Source: Tamaricihabitans halophyticus
GTDB lineage: Bacteria > Actinomycetota > Actinomycetes > Mycobacteriales > Pseudonocardiaceae
DNA: 64,000 nt
Direction: 5' to 3'
Assembly (NCBI RefSeq): GCF_004340875.1
Contig: NZ_SLXQ01000001.1
Coordinates: 558,001-622,000, forward strand
The notes beneath the pieces were generated by a model, which saw nothing but the letters and a program-made list of their open reading frames with translations, was not told the DNA's origin and did no database searches. This document shows, in pieces, positions 48,515 to 57,223 of the stretch. Made by a program: the position numbers and the translations under genes. Each line of letters begins with the position of its first letter. Position 1 is the first letter of the stretch.

Positions 48515-48973
48515 ATGGAACTCTCCCAGAAAGATCTCGACATACTCGCCGCGCTTCAGGAGAACTCTCGGTTGACCAACCGGGAACTCGCGGCACGGTG
48601 CGGCTCGGCGGAATCAACCACATACGAACGCGTCCAGCGCCTGGTTCGCGCTGGCGTGATCACCGCCTTCACCGCCGAGGTGGACCCGGCCGCGCTCGGC
48701 CGCCCGATGCAGGCGATGATCGCCGTCCGGCTGCGACCGCAAACCGAGGAAGTAGTGCAACGTTTCCTGCACACCGTGCTGGACGATCCCTGCATCCTGG
48801 ACGCCACGGTGATCTCAGGCGAGATCGACGTACTGCTCCGCGTCGCCGTCAGCACCCCCGAGCAGCTGCGCACGTTTGCCTGGCGAAAAGTCACCTCGGC
48901 GCGAAGCGTCCAGTCGATCACGACGCATCTCGTCTACGAATACCGGCGTCGCCCAGTCTGCATGTCGACATAG
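48515..48973 (+). CDS. Lrp/AsnC-family transcriptional regulator
   Basis: 152 residues. HTH about 1-50 ('LDILAALQENSRLTNRELAARCGSAESTTYERVQRL', shortened) with recognition helix 'STTYERVQRLVRAGVI'; RAM effector domain about 65-145 ('MQAMIAVRLRPQ', 'VISGEIDVLLRVAV'). This family senses amino acids as octamers. Divergent from the PhyH-family gene; the following 110 bases lead to the seven-gene catabolic operon on the same strand. Either or both could be targets. Confidence 0.92.
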   Translation: MELSQKDLDILAALQENSRLTNRELAARCGSAESTTYERVQRLVRAGVITAFTAEVDPAALGRPMQAMIAVRLRPQTEEVVQRFLHTVLDDPCILDATVISGEIDVLLRVAVSTPEQLRTFAWRKVTSARSVQSITTHLVYEYRRRPVCMST

Positions 48974-49035
48974 CGCTGCGCGCACCGTCAACGCTGAACC
49001 GACGAACCCCTGGAACGCGCATACTCTTGCGCGCC

Positions 49036-49060
49036 ATACGGCTTACCGTATAGCTTACGG
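49036..49060 (+). promoter_or_regulatory. TACGG half-site array before the seven-gene operon
   Basis: ATACGG-CTTA-CCGTAT forms an inverted repeat (49036-49051), and a third half-site TACGG (49056-49060) pairs with the same CCGTA arm. This is 13 bases before GAGGAG and 24 bases before the first gene's GTG, where a repressor would block transcription. Confidence 0.45.
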
Positions 49061-49083
49061 CAACCGACTTTTGAGGAGTTGTC

Positions 49084-49875
49084 GTGTCAGAAGGATCAGC
49101 GTTGATCAGTTTTCGGGGCATCGCCAAACGGTTCGAGCACGACGGGTCGATGTTCACCGCGGTCGAGGACGTGCAGCTCGATGTCGCGCCCGGGGAGTTC
49201 TGTTGCGTGGTCGGCCCGAGCGGCTGCGGTAAGTCCACCCTGCTGAACATGTCCGCCGGCCTGATGGAGCCCTCGGCGGGGACCGTGCACTACGCCGGCT
49301 CCCCCGTGCCCAAGCCGAACACCAAGGTCGGCTACATCACCCAGAAAGACAATGTCCTGCCGTGGCGAACGGTATTCCGGAACGTCGCGCTACCGCTCGA
49401 GTTGCGCCAGGTGGACAAGGCCGAGATCCGCGAACGGGTTTCGGCCATGCTCGATCTCGTTGGCCTCACCGGATTCGCCAAGGCCTACCCCCGTCAGCTA
49501 TCCGGCGGTATGCGCAAACGCGTCGCCCTCGCACGCACCCTGGTTTACGAGCCGGAAGCCATTCTCGCGGACGAACCCTTCGGCGCGCTGGACGCGCAGC
49601 TCAAAACGATCCTGCAAGCTGAGCTACGCCGCATCTGGGAACGCACTGGAACCACGTTCATTTTCGTAACCCACGACATTGGCGAGGCAATCACCCTCGG
49701 CGACCGCGTCGTCGTCATGTCCCAACGTCCAGGCCGGATCTCCATGGTGTGCGATGTGGACATTCCGCGACCGAGGGATGTCTTCAAGGTCCGCTTCGAC
49801 GCGCGCTATGCCGAACTTTTCGAACAGCTGTGGTCCGCACTTTCCGACGAGGTGGAACAGGAGCTGGCCTCATGA
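49084..49875 (+). CDS. ABC transporter ATPase, NitT/TauT type
   Basis: 263 residues. Walker A GPSGCGKST is near 43-51, Q-loop 'YITQKDNVLPW', signature 'LSGGMRKRVALAR', Walker B 'ILADEPFGALD' and the H-loop 'FVTHDIGEAI'. The FG-A-LD and D-I-x-EA features are those of SsuB/NrtD/TauB ATPases. It energises import with the next two gene products. GTG start with GAGGAG at 49073-49078. First gene of a seven-gene operon with stop/start overlaps throughout. Confidence 0.95.
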   Translation: MSEGSALISFRGIAKRFEHDGSMFTAVEDVQLDVAPGEFCCVVGPSGCGKSTLLNMSAGLMEPSAGTVHYAGSPVPKPNTKVGYITQKDNVLPWRTVFRNVALPLELRQVDKAEIRERVSAMLDLVGLTGFAKAYPRQLSGGMRKRVALARTLVYEPEAILADEPFGALDAQLKTILQAELRRIWERTGTTFIFVTHDIGEAITLGDRVVVMSQRPGRISMVCDVDIPRPRDVFKVRFDARYAELFEQLWSALSDEVEQELAS

Positions 49876-50723
49876 GTATCGCGGCAACCGAGAACCCCCT
49901 TACCGAGAACGAAGCGAAGGCGCGACGCACCGCCGCGGAAACCGCCGAGGCCAGCAAGCTTGCCGCCGCCCGCCGCAAACGCGGCACCGCGGTCTGGCTC
50001 ACTCGAATAGTCCTATTCGGACTCGTCGTTGGCGGCTGGGAGTTCGTCTCCGGCAACCTGATTGACCCGTTCTGGATATCCAGCCCGAGCGACACCGCGG
50101 CGCGACTCGGCGAGTGGATGGGTGACGGAACACTCTGGCTGCACAGCGCGGCGACTCTGCAGGCGATGGCGCTTGGCTTCCTGGTTGGCGCCACCGGTGG
50201 TGTGGTACTCGGCTTCACCCTCGGTAGGTCCAAGTTCGCGTCCGATGTGCTCAACCCGTTGATCATCGCGATGAACAGTTTGCCGAAGCTGGCTCTTGCC
50301 CCGCTGTTCATCCTCTGGTTCGGCGTCGGGTTGGAATCCAAGGTCGGGCTCACCGCCGTGGTGGTCTTCTTCCTGGTGTTCCACAACAGCTACTCCGGCG
50401 CACGCAATGTCGATCAGGAACTGCTCGATGTGGTCGCGCTGATGGGCGCGCGCGGCAGGGACAAACTGTTCAAGGTCATCATTCCCTCGGCCGCGACCTG
50501 GGTGTTCACCGGGCTACGCCTGGCCGTGCCCTACTCCCTGATCGGCGCGGTGATCAGCGAGATCACCGCATCCAACGAAGGCCTTGGCTACCTGCTCAAA
50601 CGATCCGCGAACACCTTCGACACGGCCGGCACCTTCGTGGCGATCGTCGTGCTGATGGTCGTCGCCGTGGTCATCAACTTCGCGGTCAGCCGAGCTGAGC
50701 GCTATACGAGTCGATGGATGTGA
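49872..50723 (+). CDS. ABC transporter permease, NitT/TauT type
   Basis: 283 residues. About six membrane helices after a charged N-terminus of 38 residues. The cytoplasmic loop 'GARGRDKLFKVIIPSAAPW'-type motif appears as 'MGARGRDKLFKVIIPSAATW' (EAA motif), which docks the ATPase. It belongs to the SsuC/NrtB/TauC class. ATG overlaps the ATPase stop (ATGA); its own end is close to the substrate-binding gene. Confidence 0.94.
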   Translation: MSIAATENPLTENEAKARRTAAETAEASKLAAARRKRGTAVWLTRIVLFGLVVGGWEFVSGNLIDPFWISSPSDTAARLGEWMGDGTLWLHSAATLQAMALGFLVGATGGVVLGFTLGRSKFASDVLNPLIIAMNSLPKLALAPLFILWFGVGLESKVGLTAVVVFFLVFHNSYSGARNVDQELLDVVALMGARGRDKLFKVIIPSAATWVFTGLRLAVPYSLIGAVISEITASNEGLGYLLKRSANTFDTAGTFVAIVVLMVVAVVINFAVSRAERYTSRWM

Positions 50724-50728
50724 GGACA

Positions 50729-51769
50729 ATGAAGCCCTTATCCCGAGCTTTCGCGGCCGGACTGAGCGCCGCCGCACTGATCGTGCCGCTCGCGGCCTGT
50801 TCCAGCCCCGGCGAGCAAGCCCCGACAACAGGGCCATGCGCGGGTGAATCGTTGCGAGTCAGCCAATCCACTTCAGACAGTCTGCTGTACACGGCGGATG
50901 CGGTTGCGCAGGACAAGGATCTCTACGCCGAACAAGGATTGCAGATCGAAACGATGTCGCTCGGCGGCGGTTCCGAAGCGATCCAGGCACTTGTCGGCGG
51001 CAGCGTGGACGTGACCATCTCGGCGCACCCAACGGTCATCTCCACCCGCGCCGAGGGCGGACCAGTGGTTTCCTTCGCCACCCTGATGGACGATTTGCTC
51101 TTCGATCTCGGTATGAAGTCCGAACTCGCCCCGGCCGAACGCGACGAGGAATCGGTACTGAATGCACTGCGGGGTAAGCGAATCGGCGTCACCTCCGCGG
51201 GTAGCGCCTCCGATCAGGCGATCCGTCATATGGCCAAGCAGGCGGGCATGAACCCGGAAAGCGACTTCGAGATCGTGCCTACCGGCGGCGCGGCGGAGAT
51301 CACCGCTTCCTTCGCCAACGGCGGTATCGACGCCTACCTGATCTCACCACCGGCTTCCCGGATCGCGGCGGACAAGGGCGACGGCGAGATCGTGCTGAAT
51401 CTCGCCCAGGGTGAAGCTCCGTCCACTGAGAACATCATGTGGTTGACCGCGCTCACCAACGAGGAAACCCTCGCCGACCGCCAGTCCGCGCTCGGCTGCT
51501 ACGCCACCGCACTGCAGAACGCCATGCAGCTCATCAAGAACGAGCCCGAAGAGGCGAAGCAGGTCGTCCGGGACGAGTTCGAGCAGATCACCGACGAACA
51601 GTTCAATGACGCCTTCGACCAGGTGGTTGAGGCAACGGCGGACTCCGTCGCGGTCGACCCGGAGCTCGCGGACGCCAGCTTCGATTTCGCCACGACCATT
51701 GGCGGCAAACTGAACATCGACTCGGCCAAGACCTACACCACGAAGGTTACGGATCAGGTGGTCAAGTGA
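50729..51769 (+). CDS. ABC transporter substrate-binding lipoprotein, NitT/TauT type
   Basis: 346 residues. Signal peptide with lipobox LAAC (Cys24), then the SsuA/TauA-like fold starting 'LRVSQSTSDSLLYTADAVAQ' (20). 'TISAHPTVIS' and 'GVTSAGSASDQAIRHMA' are the expected lobe contacts. The ligand is probably a small anion or aromatic/organic acid that the operon enzymes degrade. Starts six bases after the permease stop (ATG 50729, GAGGA upstream); ATG 50714 would overlap. Its stop overlaps the CoA-transferase start (GTGA). Confidence 0.93.
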   Translation: MKPLSRAFAAGLSAAALIVPLAACSSPGEQAPTTGPCAGESLRVSQSTSDSLLYTADAVAQDKDLYAEQGLQIETMSLGGGSEAIQALVGGSVDVTISAHPTVISTRAEGGPVVSFATLMDDLLFDLGMKSELAPAERDEESVLNALRGKRIGVTSAGSASDQAIRHMAKQAGMNPESDFEIVPTGGAAEITASFANGGIDAYLISPPASRIAADKGDGEIVLNLAQGEAPSTENIMWLTALTNEETLADRQSALGCYATALQNAMQLIKNEPEEAKQVVRDEFEQITDEQFNDAFDQVVEATADSVAVDPELADASFDFATTIGGKLNIDSAKTYTTKVTDQVVK

Positions 51770-52971
51770 GCGAGCCGAATCCAACGAGCGGGGCTCCCGC
51801 GCTCGACGGGATCAAAGTACTGGATATCGCGACGCTGTTTGCCGGCCCGTTCGCGGCTACCCTGCTCGCCGATCAGGGCGCGGACGTGATCAAGATTGAG
51901 CATCCACGGGGCGATCCGGCGCGCGGCCACGGGCACACCAAGGATGGCGTGCCGCTGTGGCACAAGATCCTTTCCCGCGGCAAGCGGTGTACCACGCTGA
52001 ACCTGAGTACCCCGGAAGGCAGGGACATCTTTCTCGAGTTGGCCCGCGATGCCGATGTGGTCATCGAGAACTTCCGGCCGGGAACCCTGGAACGCTGGGG
52101 GCTCGGCTGGACGGAACTCCAGGAGGTCAATCCCGGCCTCGTGCTGTTGCGCACCACCGGGTTCGGCCAGTACGGCCCCTATCGCCGCCGCCCCGGATTC
52201 GGCACGCTGGCCGAATCGATGAGCGGATTCGCGCATATCACCGGGGAAGCGGACGGCCCGCCGACGCTGCCGCCGTTCGGGCTCGCCGATGGGATAGCGG
52301 CGATCTCCGGTGCCTACGCGGTGCTCACCGCGCTCACCGCGCGAAACCGCACCGGCCAGGGGCAGGTGATCGACCTGGCCATTTACGAGCCCATCCTGAC
52401 CGTGCTCGGTCCGCAGCTTGTCGACTACGACCAGCTCGGCATCGTGCAGCAGCGCACCGGTAACCGCAGCGTCAACAACGCGCCGCGAAACACCTACCGC
52501 ACCAGGGACGGCAAATGGCTGGCCATCTCGACCAGCGCGCAAAGTGTCGCCGAGCGAGTGGTGCGCCTGGTCGGCCGGCCGGACCTTGCCGAACAACCGT
52601 GGTTTGCCTCCGGCGGGGAACGCGCGAAGCACGCCGACGAGTTGGACGAAGCCGTCGGCTCCTGGATCGAGCAACGCGATGCCGAGGACGTGCTGGCCGC
52701 TTTCGAGAAAGCCGAGGCCGCGGTCGCGCCGATCTACAGTGCCTCCGATGTGGTGACTGACCCACATTTCCAGCAGCGCAGCATCGTTCGGATGGCGGAT
52801 GACGAACTCGGCGAGGTCGCGATGCAGGGCTTGCTGTTCCAACTGTCCGAAACGCCAGGCCAGATCCGTTGGACCGGCCCGAGGCTCGGCGCGCATACCG
52901 CCGAGATCCTTGGCGAACTGGGTATGGACGAACCGAAGATCGCCGCGCTGCGCGAGCGAGGAGTGCTATGA
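51766..52971 (+). CDS. Family III CoA-transferase (CaiB/BaiF)
   Basis: 401 residues. 'IKVLDIATLFAGPFAATLLADQ' (20 shown) is the CoA-binding start and 'RTTGFGQYGPY' the conserved glycine loop. In formyl-CoA transferase the nucleophilic Asp follows about here in 'GYDLxxQAMSG'; this protein reads 'GFGTLAESMSG', so Gly146 stands at the Asp position. That may be a subclass feature or loss of the classical thioester chemistry. It activates an organic acid as CoA ester. Fourth gene of the operon; overlaps both neighbours by 4 and 4 bases. Confidence 0.9.
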   Translation: MSEPNPTSGAPALDGIKVLDIATLFAGPFAATLLADQGADVIKIEHPRGDPARGHGHTKDGVPLWHKILSRGKRCTTLNLSTPEGRDIFLELARDADVVIENFRPGTLERWGLGWTELQEVNPGLVLLRTTGFGQYGPYRRRPGFGTLAESMSGFAHITGEADGPPTLPPFGLADGIAAISGAYAVLTALTARNRTGQGQVIDLAIYEPILTVLGPQLVDYDQLGIVQQRTGNRSVNNAPRNTYRTRDGKWLAISTSAQSVAERVVRLVGRPDLAEQPWFASGGERAKHADELDEAVGSWIEQRDAEDVLAAFEKAEAAVAPIYSASDVVTDPHFQQRSIVRMADDELGEVAMQGLLFQLSETPGQIRWTGPRLGAHTAEILGELGMDEPKIAALRERGVL

Positions 52972-53813
52972 ACCGGCGCCGCAGCTGGCTCTACGTACCG
53001 GCCACCCGACCTGAACTCGTCCCCAAGGCGGTCGCGACCGGAACGGACGCGATCGTCGTTGATCTGGAAGACAGTGTGCCGCCAGCAGCTCGACCTGGCG
53101 CCAGGAGCACGGTCGCCGACCTCGCCCGCACCGAGTTCGGTGCTCCGCTCTATGTACGGATCAACTCGGTCGAGGACGATGGACTCGCCGATCTACGTGC
53201 GCTGGCCGGTAGCCGGATCAGTGGTATCCGGTTGCCGAAATGCGCCGATCCCGGTGCGGTCGCCGAGGTCGGGCAGCTGCTCGCCGAGCTGGTACCGGAA
53301 GCTGAGCTGCACCTCATCGTGGAATCCGCGGCCGGCATGGAACGACTCGGCGAGCTACTCACCGCGCATCCGGCCGTCGCCGGGATCGGGCTCGGCGAAG
53401 CTGATCTCGCCGCGGATCTGCGGTGTGACACCGAGCTGCTCGACTGGTGCGCGAATCGCCTGCTTATCGCAGCCCGTTCGGCTGGCAAACCGGTCGTCCA
53501 GAGTGTCTATTCTGATCTGTCCGATTCGGATGGACTACGCACCACAACCGAGACGGGCAAGGCCCGAGGCTACCTGGGGCGCTCGTGCATTCATCCAATG
53601 CAGGTATCCATCGTCAACGCAGTGCATACCCCGAGCGCGGCCGAGGTCGATTCGGCGCGCGAGGTCATCAGGGCGGTCACCGAAGCCGAGCGGTCTGGCA
53701 CGGCCACGGTGGTAATGCCAAACGGTCAGTTCGCCGATCGCGCGATGGTCCGCGCTGCGCGGCGGGTACTGGCGCACGAACCAGCGAAAGCGAGCGGTGA
53801 TGTTGATTCTTGA
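52968..53813 (+). CDS. HpcH/HpaI-family (CitE-like) CoA-ester lyase
   Basis: 281-aa TIM barrel. 'SWLYVPATRPELVPKAVATG' opens as in CitE/citramalyl-CoA lyase, 'VVDLEDSV' carries the metal Glu/Asp, 'LYVRINSVEDD' the substrate Arg, and 'GIGLGEADLAADL' the second metal Asp. Such enzymes cleave malyl-, citramalyl- or beta-methylmalyl-CoA to acetyl- or propionyl-CoA and an oxoacid. Together with the CoA-transferase just before it, it makes an activate-and-cleave pair. Starts on the CoA-transferase stop (ATGA). Confidence 0.9.
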   Translation: MNRRRSWLYVPATRPELVPKAVATGTDAIVVDLEDSVPPAARPGARSTVADLARTEFGAPLYVRINSVEDDGLADLRALAGSRISGIRLPKCADPGAVAEVGQLLAELVPEAELHLIVESAAGMERLGELLTAHPAVAGIGLGEADLAADLRCDTELLDWCANRLLIAARSAGKPVVQSVYSDLSDSDGLRTTTETGKARGYLGRSCIHPMQVSIVNAVHTPSAAEVDSAREVIRAVTEAERSGTATVVMPNGQFADRAMVRAARRVLAHEPAKASGDVDS

Positions 53814-54597
53814 CGCGGTATCGTCCGGTACGACCGTCTACGACCTCGGTCAACCACTGGATAACCGCACGCCTTGCTCCCCGAACCATCCCGGATTCAA
53901 GATGGCACTCATCCGCCGCCACGGCGACGCGGTCCGGCCTAGCGGGCTCTCCGGCGCGAATGAGCTGATCTCCACCGGTGGTCACGTCGGCACGCATATG
54001 GACGCGCTCTGCCATGTCGCGATGGATGGCAAGTTGCACGGTGGCACGGACGCCCACGAAGCCAGCGTTGGCGGGAAGTTCGCCGTGCATGGCATCGATA
54101 CCGTGCCACCGGTACTCGCCAGGGGTGTGCTCTTTGATGTACCGACCACCCTTGGCGTGTCTCGTTTGGACCCCGGATACGGCATCACCGCCGAGGATCT
54201 GGCGCGAACCGCCACCGCACGGCTACGCGAAGGCGATGTCGCACTGATCCGCACTGGTTGGCCCCAGCTATGGGACGACGCCGCGTCCTATGTGGGCACG
54301 GGAACCGGGGTCCCCGGGATCGAGATCACCGCGGCGGAATGGCTGCTAGAGCAGGGGGTTCGCGCGGTGGGCGGGGACACCATCGCCTTCGAGCAGATCA
54401 CCGCGCAGGAAGGGCACGGGCACCTGCCAGTACACGGCAGGGTGCTGTACGAGGCAGGGGTAAACATCATCGAAGTACTCAATCTGGAAGAGATCGCGGC
54501 CGCCGGGCTCACCGAGTTCCTGTTCGTCTGTAGTCCACTGAAGATCGTCGGCGGCACGGGTGCGCCGGTTCGGCCGCTGGCGGTGGTCGACGCATGA
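53797..54597 (+). CDS. Cyclase-family metal hydrolase (kynurenine formamidase/isatin hydrolase-like)
   Basis: 266 residues. The metal motif H-x-G-T-H-x-D-x3-H is complete: H63, H67, D69 and H73 in 'GGHVGTHMDALCH', as in kynurenine formamidase, isatin hydrolase and cyclic-amide hydrolases. It hydrolyses an amide, imide or lactone, opening a ring in several members. It overlaps the lyase gene by 17 bases, which strongly ties the two. GTG 53797 or ATG 53800 as start. Confidence 0.88.
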   Translation: MMLILDAVSSGTTVYDLGQPLDNRTPCSPNHPGFKMALIRRHGDAVRPSGLSGANELISTGGHVGTHMDALCHVAMDGKLHGGTDAHEASVGGKFAVHGIDTVPPVLARGVLFDVPTTLGVSRLDPGYGITAEDLARTATARLREGDVALIRTGWPQLWDDAASYVGTGTGVPGIEITAAEWLLEQGVRAVGGDTIAFEQITAQEGHGHLPVHGRVLYEAGVNIIEVLNLEEIAAAGLTEFLFVCSPLKIVGGTGAPVRPLAVVDA

Positions 54598-55970
54598 GCG
54601 AATCGACGCAGAGCACCAAGCTTGCCGGCTGGGCGCTAGGCGCGGCCAAGTCCGATCTTCCGGAGGATGTGCACCAGTACGTACGAAACTCCATTCGGGA
54701 CACCGTCGGCTGCATCCTCGCCGGCGCGAACGAAGACGCCACCCGCAGCGCGGCGCGCCTTGCCGCCAGGCGGGCGATCGATGCCGAAGCGCTGGCGCTG
54801 GTACTCGGCACCGCGGCACACGCGCACGACTTCGACGACGTCCAGGTGCCCACACTGGTACATCCCAGCTGCGTGATCGTGCCTACCGCACTGGCGCTCG
54901 CCAGGGAGTATCGCGCGGCGCCGATGTACGCGGCGATCGCCGCGGGGCAGGAAACCAGCCTGCGGGTCGGCACCGCGTTGCTGAACGCTGACGGGACGAA
55001 CTCGATGCTGTTCGAACGCGGCTTTCATCCCACGCCGATCTGCACCACGATCGGCGCGGCGATCACGGCTGGACTCGTGATCGGCCTGTCCGAGGCGGAA
55101 CTCGCGCACGCGGTCGGCATCGCCGGCAGCCTCGCGAGTGGGATCCTGGAAGCGAACCGGACCGGTGGCACGATCAAGCCATTCCACGCCGGCTGGTCCT
55201 CGGCCGCCGGTATCCGCGCGGCCTATGCGGCGCAGTGCGGGTTGACCGGCCCACCGACCGCCATCGAAGGGCGATTCGGTCTGCTGCATGCCTTCGGCGG
55301 CGCGGAGTTGGCTGCTCGCCCGCTCGGTGACCCCACCAGCGAGGGTTGGTTGCTGCCCGGCACGTTCACCAAACCGTATCCCACCAACGGGTTCACCCAC
55401 CCGGCCATCGAGGTCGCCGTGCAGTTGCGCGAACAGGGTGCTCGCGCCGAAGAGCTGGCCAAGCTGGTAGTCGGCGTGGCCCGGCAGGTGCTACCCACGA
55501 TCGCGGAACCGAGGCAGGCAAAACTACGGCCGAACACGCCGTATCACGCCCGCTTCTCCGGGCCGGTGACCGTCGCGCTCGCGCTGCGTGGCGGTGGTGG
55601 TCTCGGACTTGCTCTCGCTGACTTTCCGGACGAACTGCTCGCCGATGCGGAGCTGCTTTCGCTCGCCGAGCGCATCGAGGTAGTCGGTGATGACTGGGCG
55701 AGCGACCGGTTCCCGGAACGGCTCAGCGCGACCGGCGAGTTCACCAGCCATACCGGTGCGCGGTTGCACACCAAGGTGGCGGTCAGCAGGGGCGGCCCGG
55801 AGCGCCCGCTCACCGAGGCGGAGCACCGGGCAAAGTTCGATGCGAACGCGACCGGCGTACTTCCGGCCGCTTCGGTCTCGGCGCTCGCCGAACTGCTGGC
55901 TGCCGAGCGTGGCGCGGCGGTGGACTCGCTGGTGGACCTGGTGCTTGCCGCCTTCCCGGAATGCGCCTGA
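54594..55970 (+). CDS. MmgE/PrpD-family protein
   Basis: 458 residues of the 2-methylcitrate dehydratase/cis-aconitate decarboxylase/iminodisuccinate epimerase superfamily. 'GTAAHAHDFDDVQVPTLVHPS' (20 shown without final letters) holds the conserved H-x-x-D-F-D-D region; 'GWSSAAGIRAAYAAQCGLTG' and 'KPYPTNGFTHPAIE' are the second family blocks, where C/K-Y-P is the usual catalytic motif. The exact reaction differs between members (dehydration, decarboxylation, epimerisation). Seventh and last gene of the operon, starting on the cyclase stop. Confidence 0.9.
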   Translation: MSESTQSTKLAGWALGAAKSDLPEDVHQYVRNSIRDTVGCILAGANEDATRSAARLAARRAIDAEALALVLGTAAHAHDFDDVQVPTLVHPSCVIVPTALALAREYRAAPMYAAIAAGQETSLRVGTALLNADGTNSMLFERGFHPTPICTTIGAAITAGLVIGLSEAELAHAVGIAGSLASGILEANRTGGTIKPFHAGWSSAAGIRAAYAAQCGLTGPPTAIEGRFGLLHAFGGAELAARPLGDPTSEGWLLPGTFTKPYPTNGFTHPAIEVAVQLREQGARAEELAKLVVGVARQVLPTIAEPRQAKLRPNTPYHARFSGPVTVALALRGGGGLGLALADFPDELLADAELLSLAERIEVVGDDWASDRFPERLSATGEFTSHTGARLHTKVAVSRGGPERPLTEAEHRAKFDANATGVLPAASVSALAELLAAERGAAVDSLVDLVLAAFPECA

Positions 55971-56043
55971 TCCGCGCGCACCGCTTCGACCAGCGCCAAC
56001 CCGATGACGGATACTGAGGGCACCACGAGCACGGGGGTGAGTA

Positions 56044-56718
56044 ATGAACGAGGACAACGGCACAAAGGCGGCGCGGAAACGACGGCCCCGCAAGTCGTTG
56101 TCCCCGGAACAGGTCGTGGACGGGGCGATCACGCTGATCCAGCGCGAAGGGATCGACGCGCTCAGCATGCCGAAACTCGCCGAAGAGTTGGATTGCGGCG
56201 TGATGACCGTCTACGGCTACGTCGCGAACAAGGACGACCTGCTCGCCAAGGTCACCTCGCGGCTGGTCGACGCGCTGCCGCTGGATATCTCCGGCGAGCC
56301 TTCCTGGGATGACGCGCTCCGCCGGTACTGCATCGCGTTGCGCCAGCGGATGCTCGAGTTCCCCACCCTCGCGCAGCTGTTGATCAAGCGACGGTTGTGG
56401 AGCCCGAGCATGGCCGATGTGATCGAATGGCTGCTCGATCGGATGGCTTCCGCCGGCTGGCGGCCGGATGAGGCGTTGCGGGCCTATCGCGCCGCGCAGA
56501 CCTACACCCTGGGTTTCGCGGTGTATGAGGCGGAGCGTACGCAGACCCACCCGTATCGCGAACACGAAACCTGGTGGCGGCAGACGCTGGCTGATCTGCC
56601 GCCTGAGCAGTATCCGCGGTTGAACGAAGTTGCCGAGTTCCTGCCGCGCGGCGCGCTCGAGGAGCAGTACCACTGGGGTCTTGAGCGGTTGATCGGTGGG
56701 ATAGCCGAGCAGCGATAG
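56044..56718 (+). CDS. TetR/AcrR-family regulator
   Basis: 224 residues. The HTH (about 14-60) is 'LSPEQVVDGAITLIQREGID' and 'LSMPKLAEELDCGVMTVYGYVANKDDLL' region; the helical C-terminal domain (about 80-220) is of the TetR_C tetracycline-repressor type. It follows the seven-gene operon after 73 bases on the same strand and is the most natural candidate to bind the TACGG array in front of it. No operator copy is visible just upstream of this gene itself. Confidence 0.88.
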   Translation: MNEDNGTKAARKRRPRKSLSPEQVVDGAITLIQREGIDALSMPKLAEELDCGVMTVYGYVANKDDLLAKVTSRLVDALPLDISGEPSWDDALRRYCIALRQRMLEFPTLAQLLIKRRLWSPSMADVIEWLLDRMASAGWRPDEALRAYRAAQTYTLGFAVYEAERTQTHPYREHETWWRQTLADLPPEQYPRLNEVAEFLPRGALEEQYHWGLERLIGGIAEQR

Positions 56719-56893
56719 CCGACAAGGCTAGCCGGCAGGGCCGATTCCGGATTTCCCGTAGTACCCCCGTACTCGCGCGCGAATATGCCTGGGTACACCG
56801 GGTCCGGCGCGAGTGTGCGCTACTCGGACCTGAGCACGCGGTGCGGCACGCTGAGCGAGGACAGGGGACACAGGCGAAATCAGGGGACAAAGC

Positions 56894-57223
56894 GTGACCG
56901 GTTACGACGTCAGAACCTCCGCATTACGCGAGGCCGCGCTGAACCTACGGGCAGCCGGCAAAGACGTGGATGCGGCACGGCAGAAAGCCAGCCAAGCGGA
57001 AATCACCCCGGAACCCGAACCAGACTCGTTCTGGTCGGTCCCGACCGAATCCACCAACGCCTTTGGCAACACCCTAGGTTTCGCAACAGTCGGGCATGCC
57101 TACGCCACAGCACAGGAATTGGTCCGCACCCAGATTGTGGAACTGTTCGAGGAAACAGTAGCGATGGCGGACGAGTTTTCCGCTTCCGCCAAGGACTACG
57201 ACGATTCGGACCAGCTGCCATGA
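56894..57223 (+). CDS. EspC/WXG100-like small helical protein
   Basis: 109 residues, two helices in the EspC/WXG100 style: 'VRTSALREAALNLRAAGKDV' (20) in the first and 'ATAQELVRTQIVELFEETVAMADEFSASAKDYDDSD' (shortened) in the second. There is an aromatic Trp-containing turn ('DSFWSVP') instead of an exact W-x-G. The second-helix end 'YDDSD' resembles the Y-x3-D secretion signal of ESX cargo. GTG start. It overlaps the next gene by 4 bases. Cargo of a distant ESX system is inferred. Confidence 0.65.
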   Translation: MTGYDVRTSALREAALNLRAAGKDVDAARQKASQAEITPEPEPDSFWSVPTESTNAFGNTLGFATVGHAYATAQELVRTQIVELFEETVAMADEFSASAKDYDDSDQLP

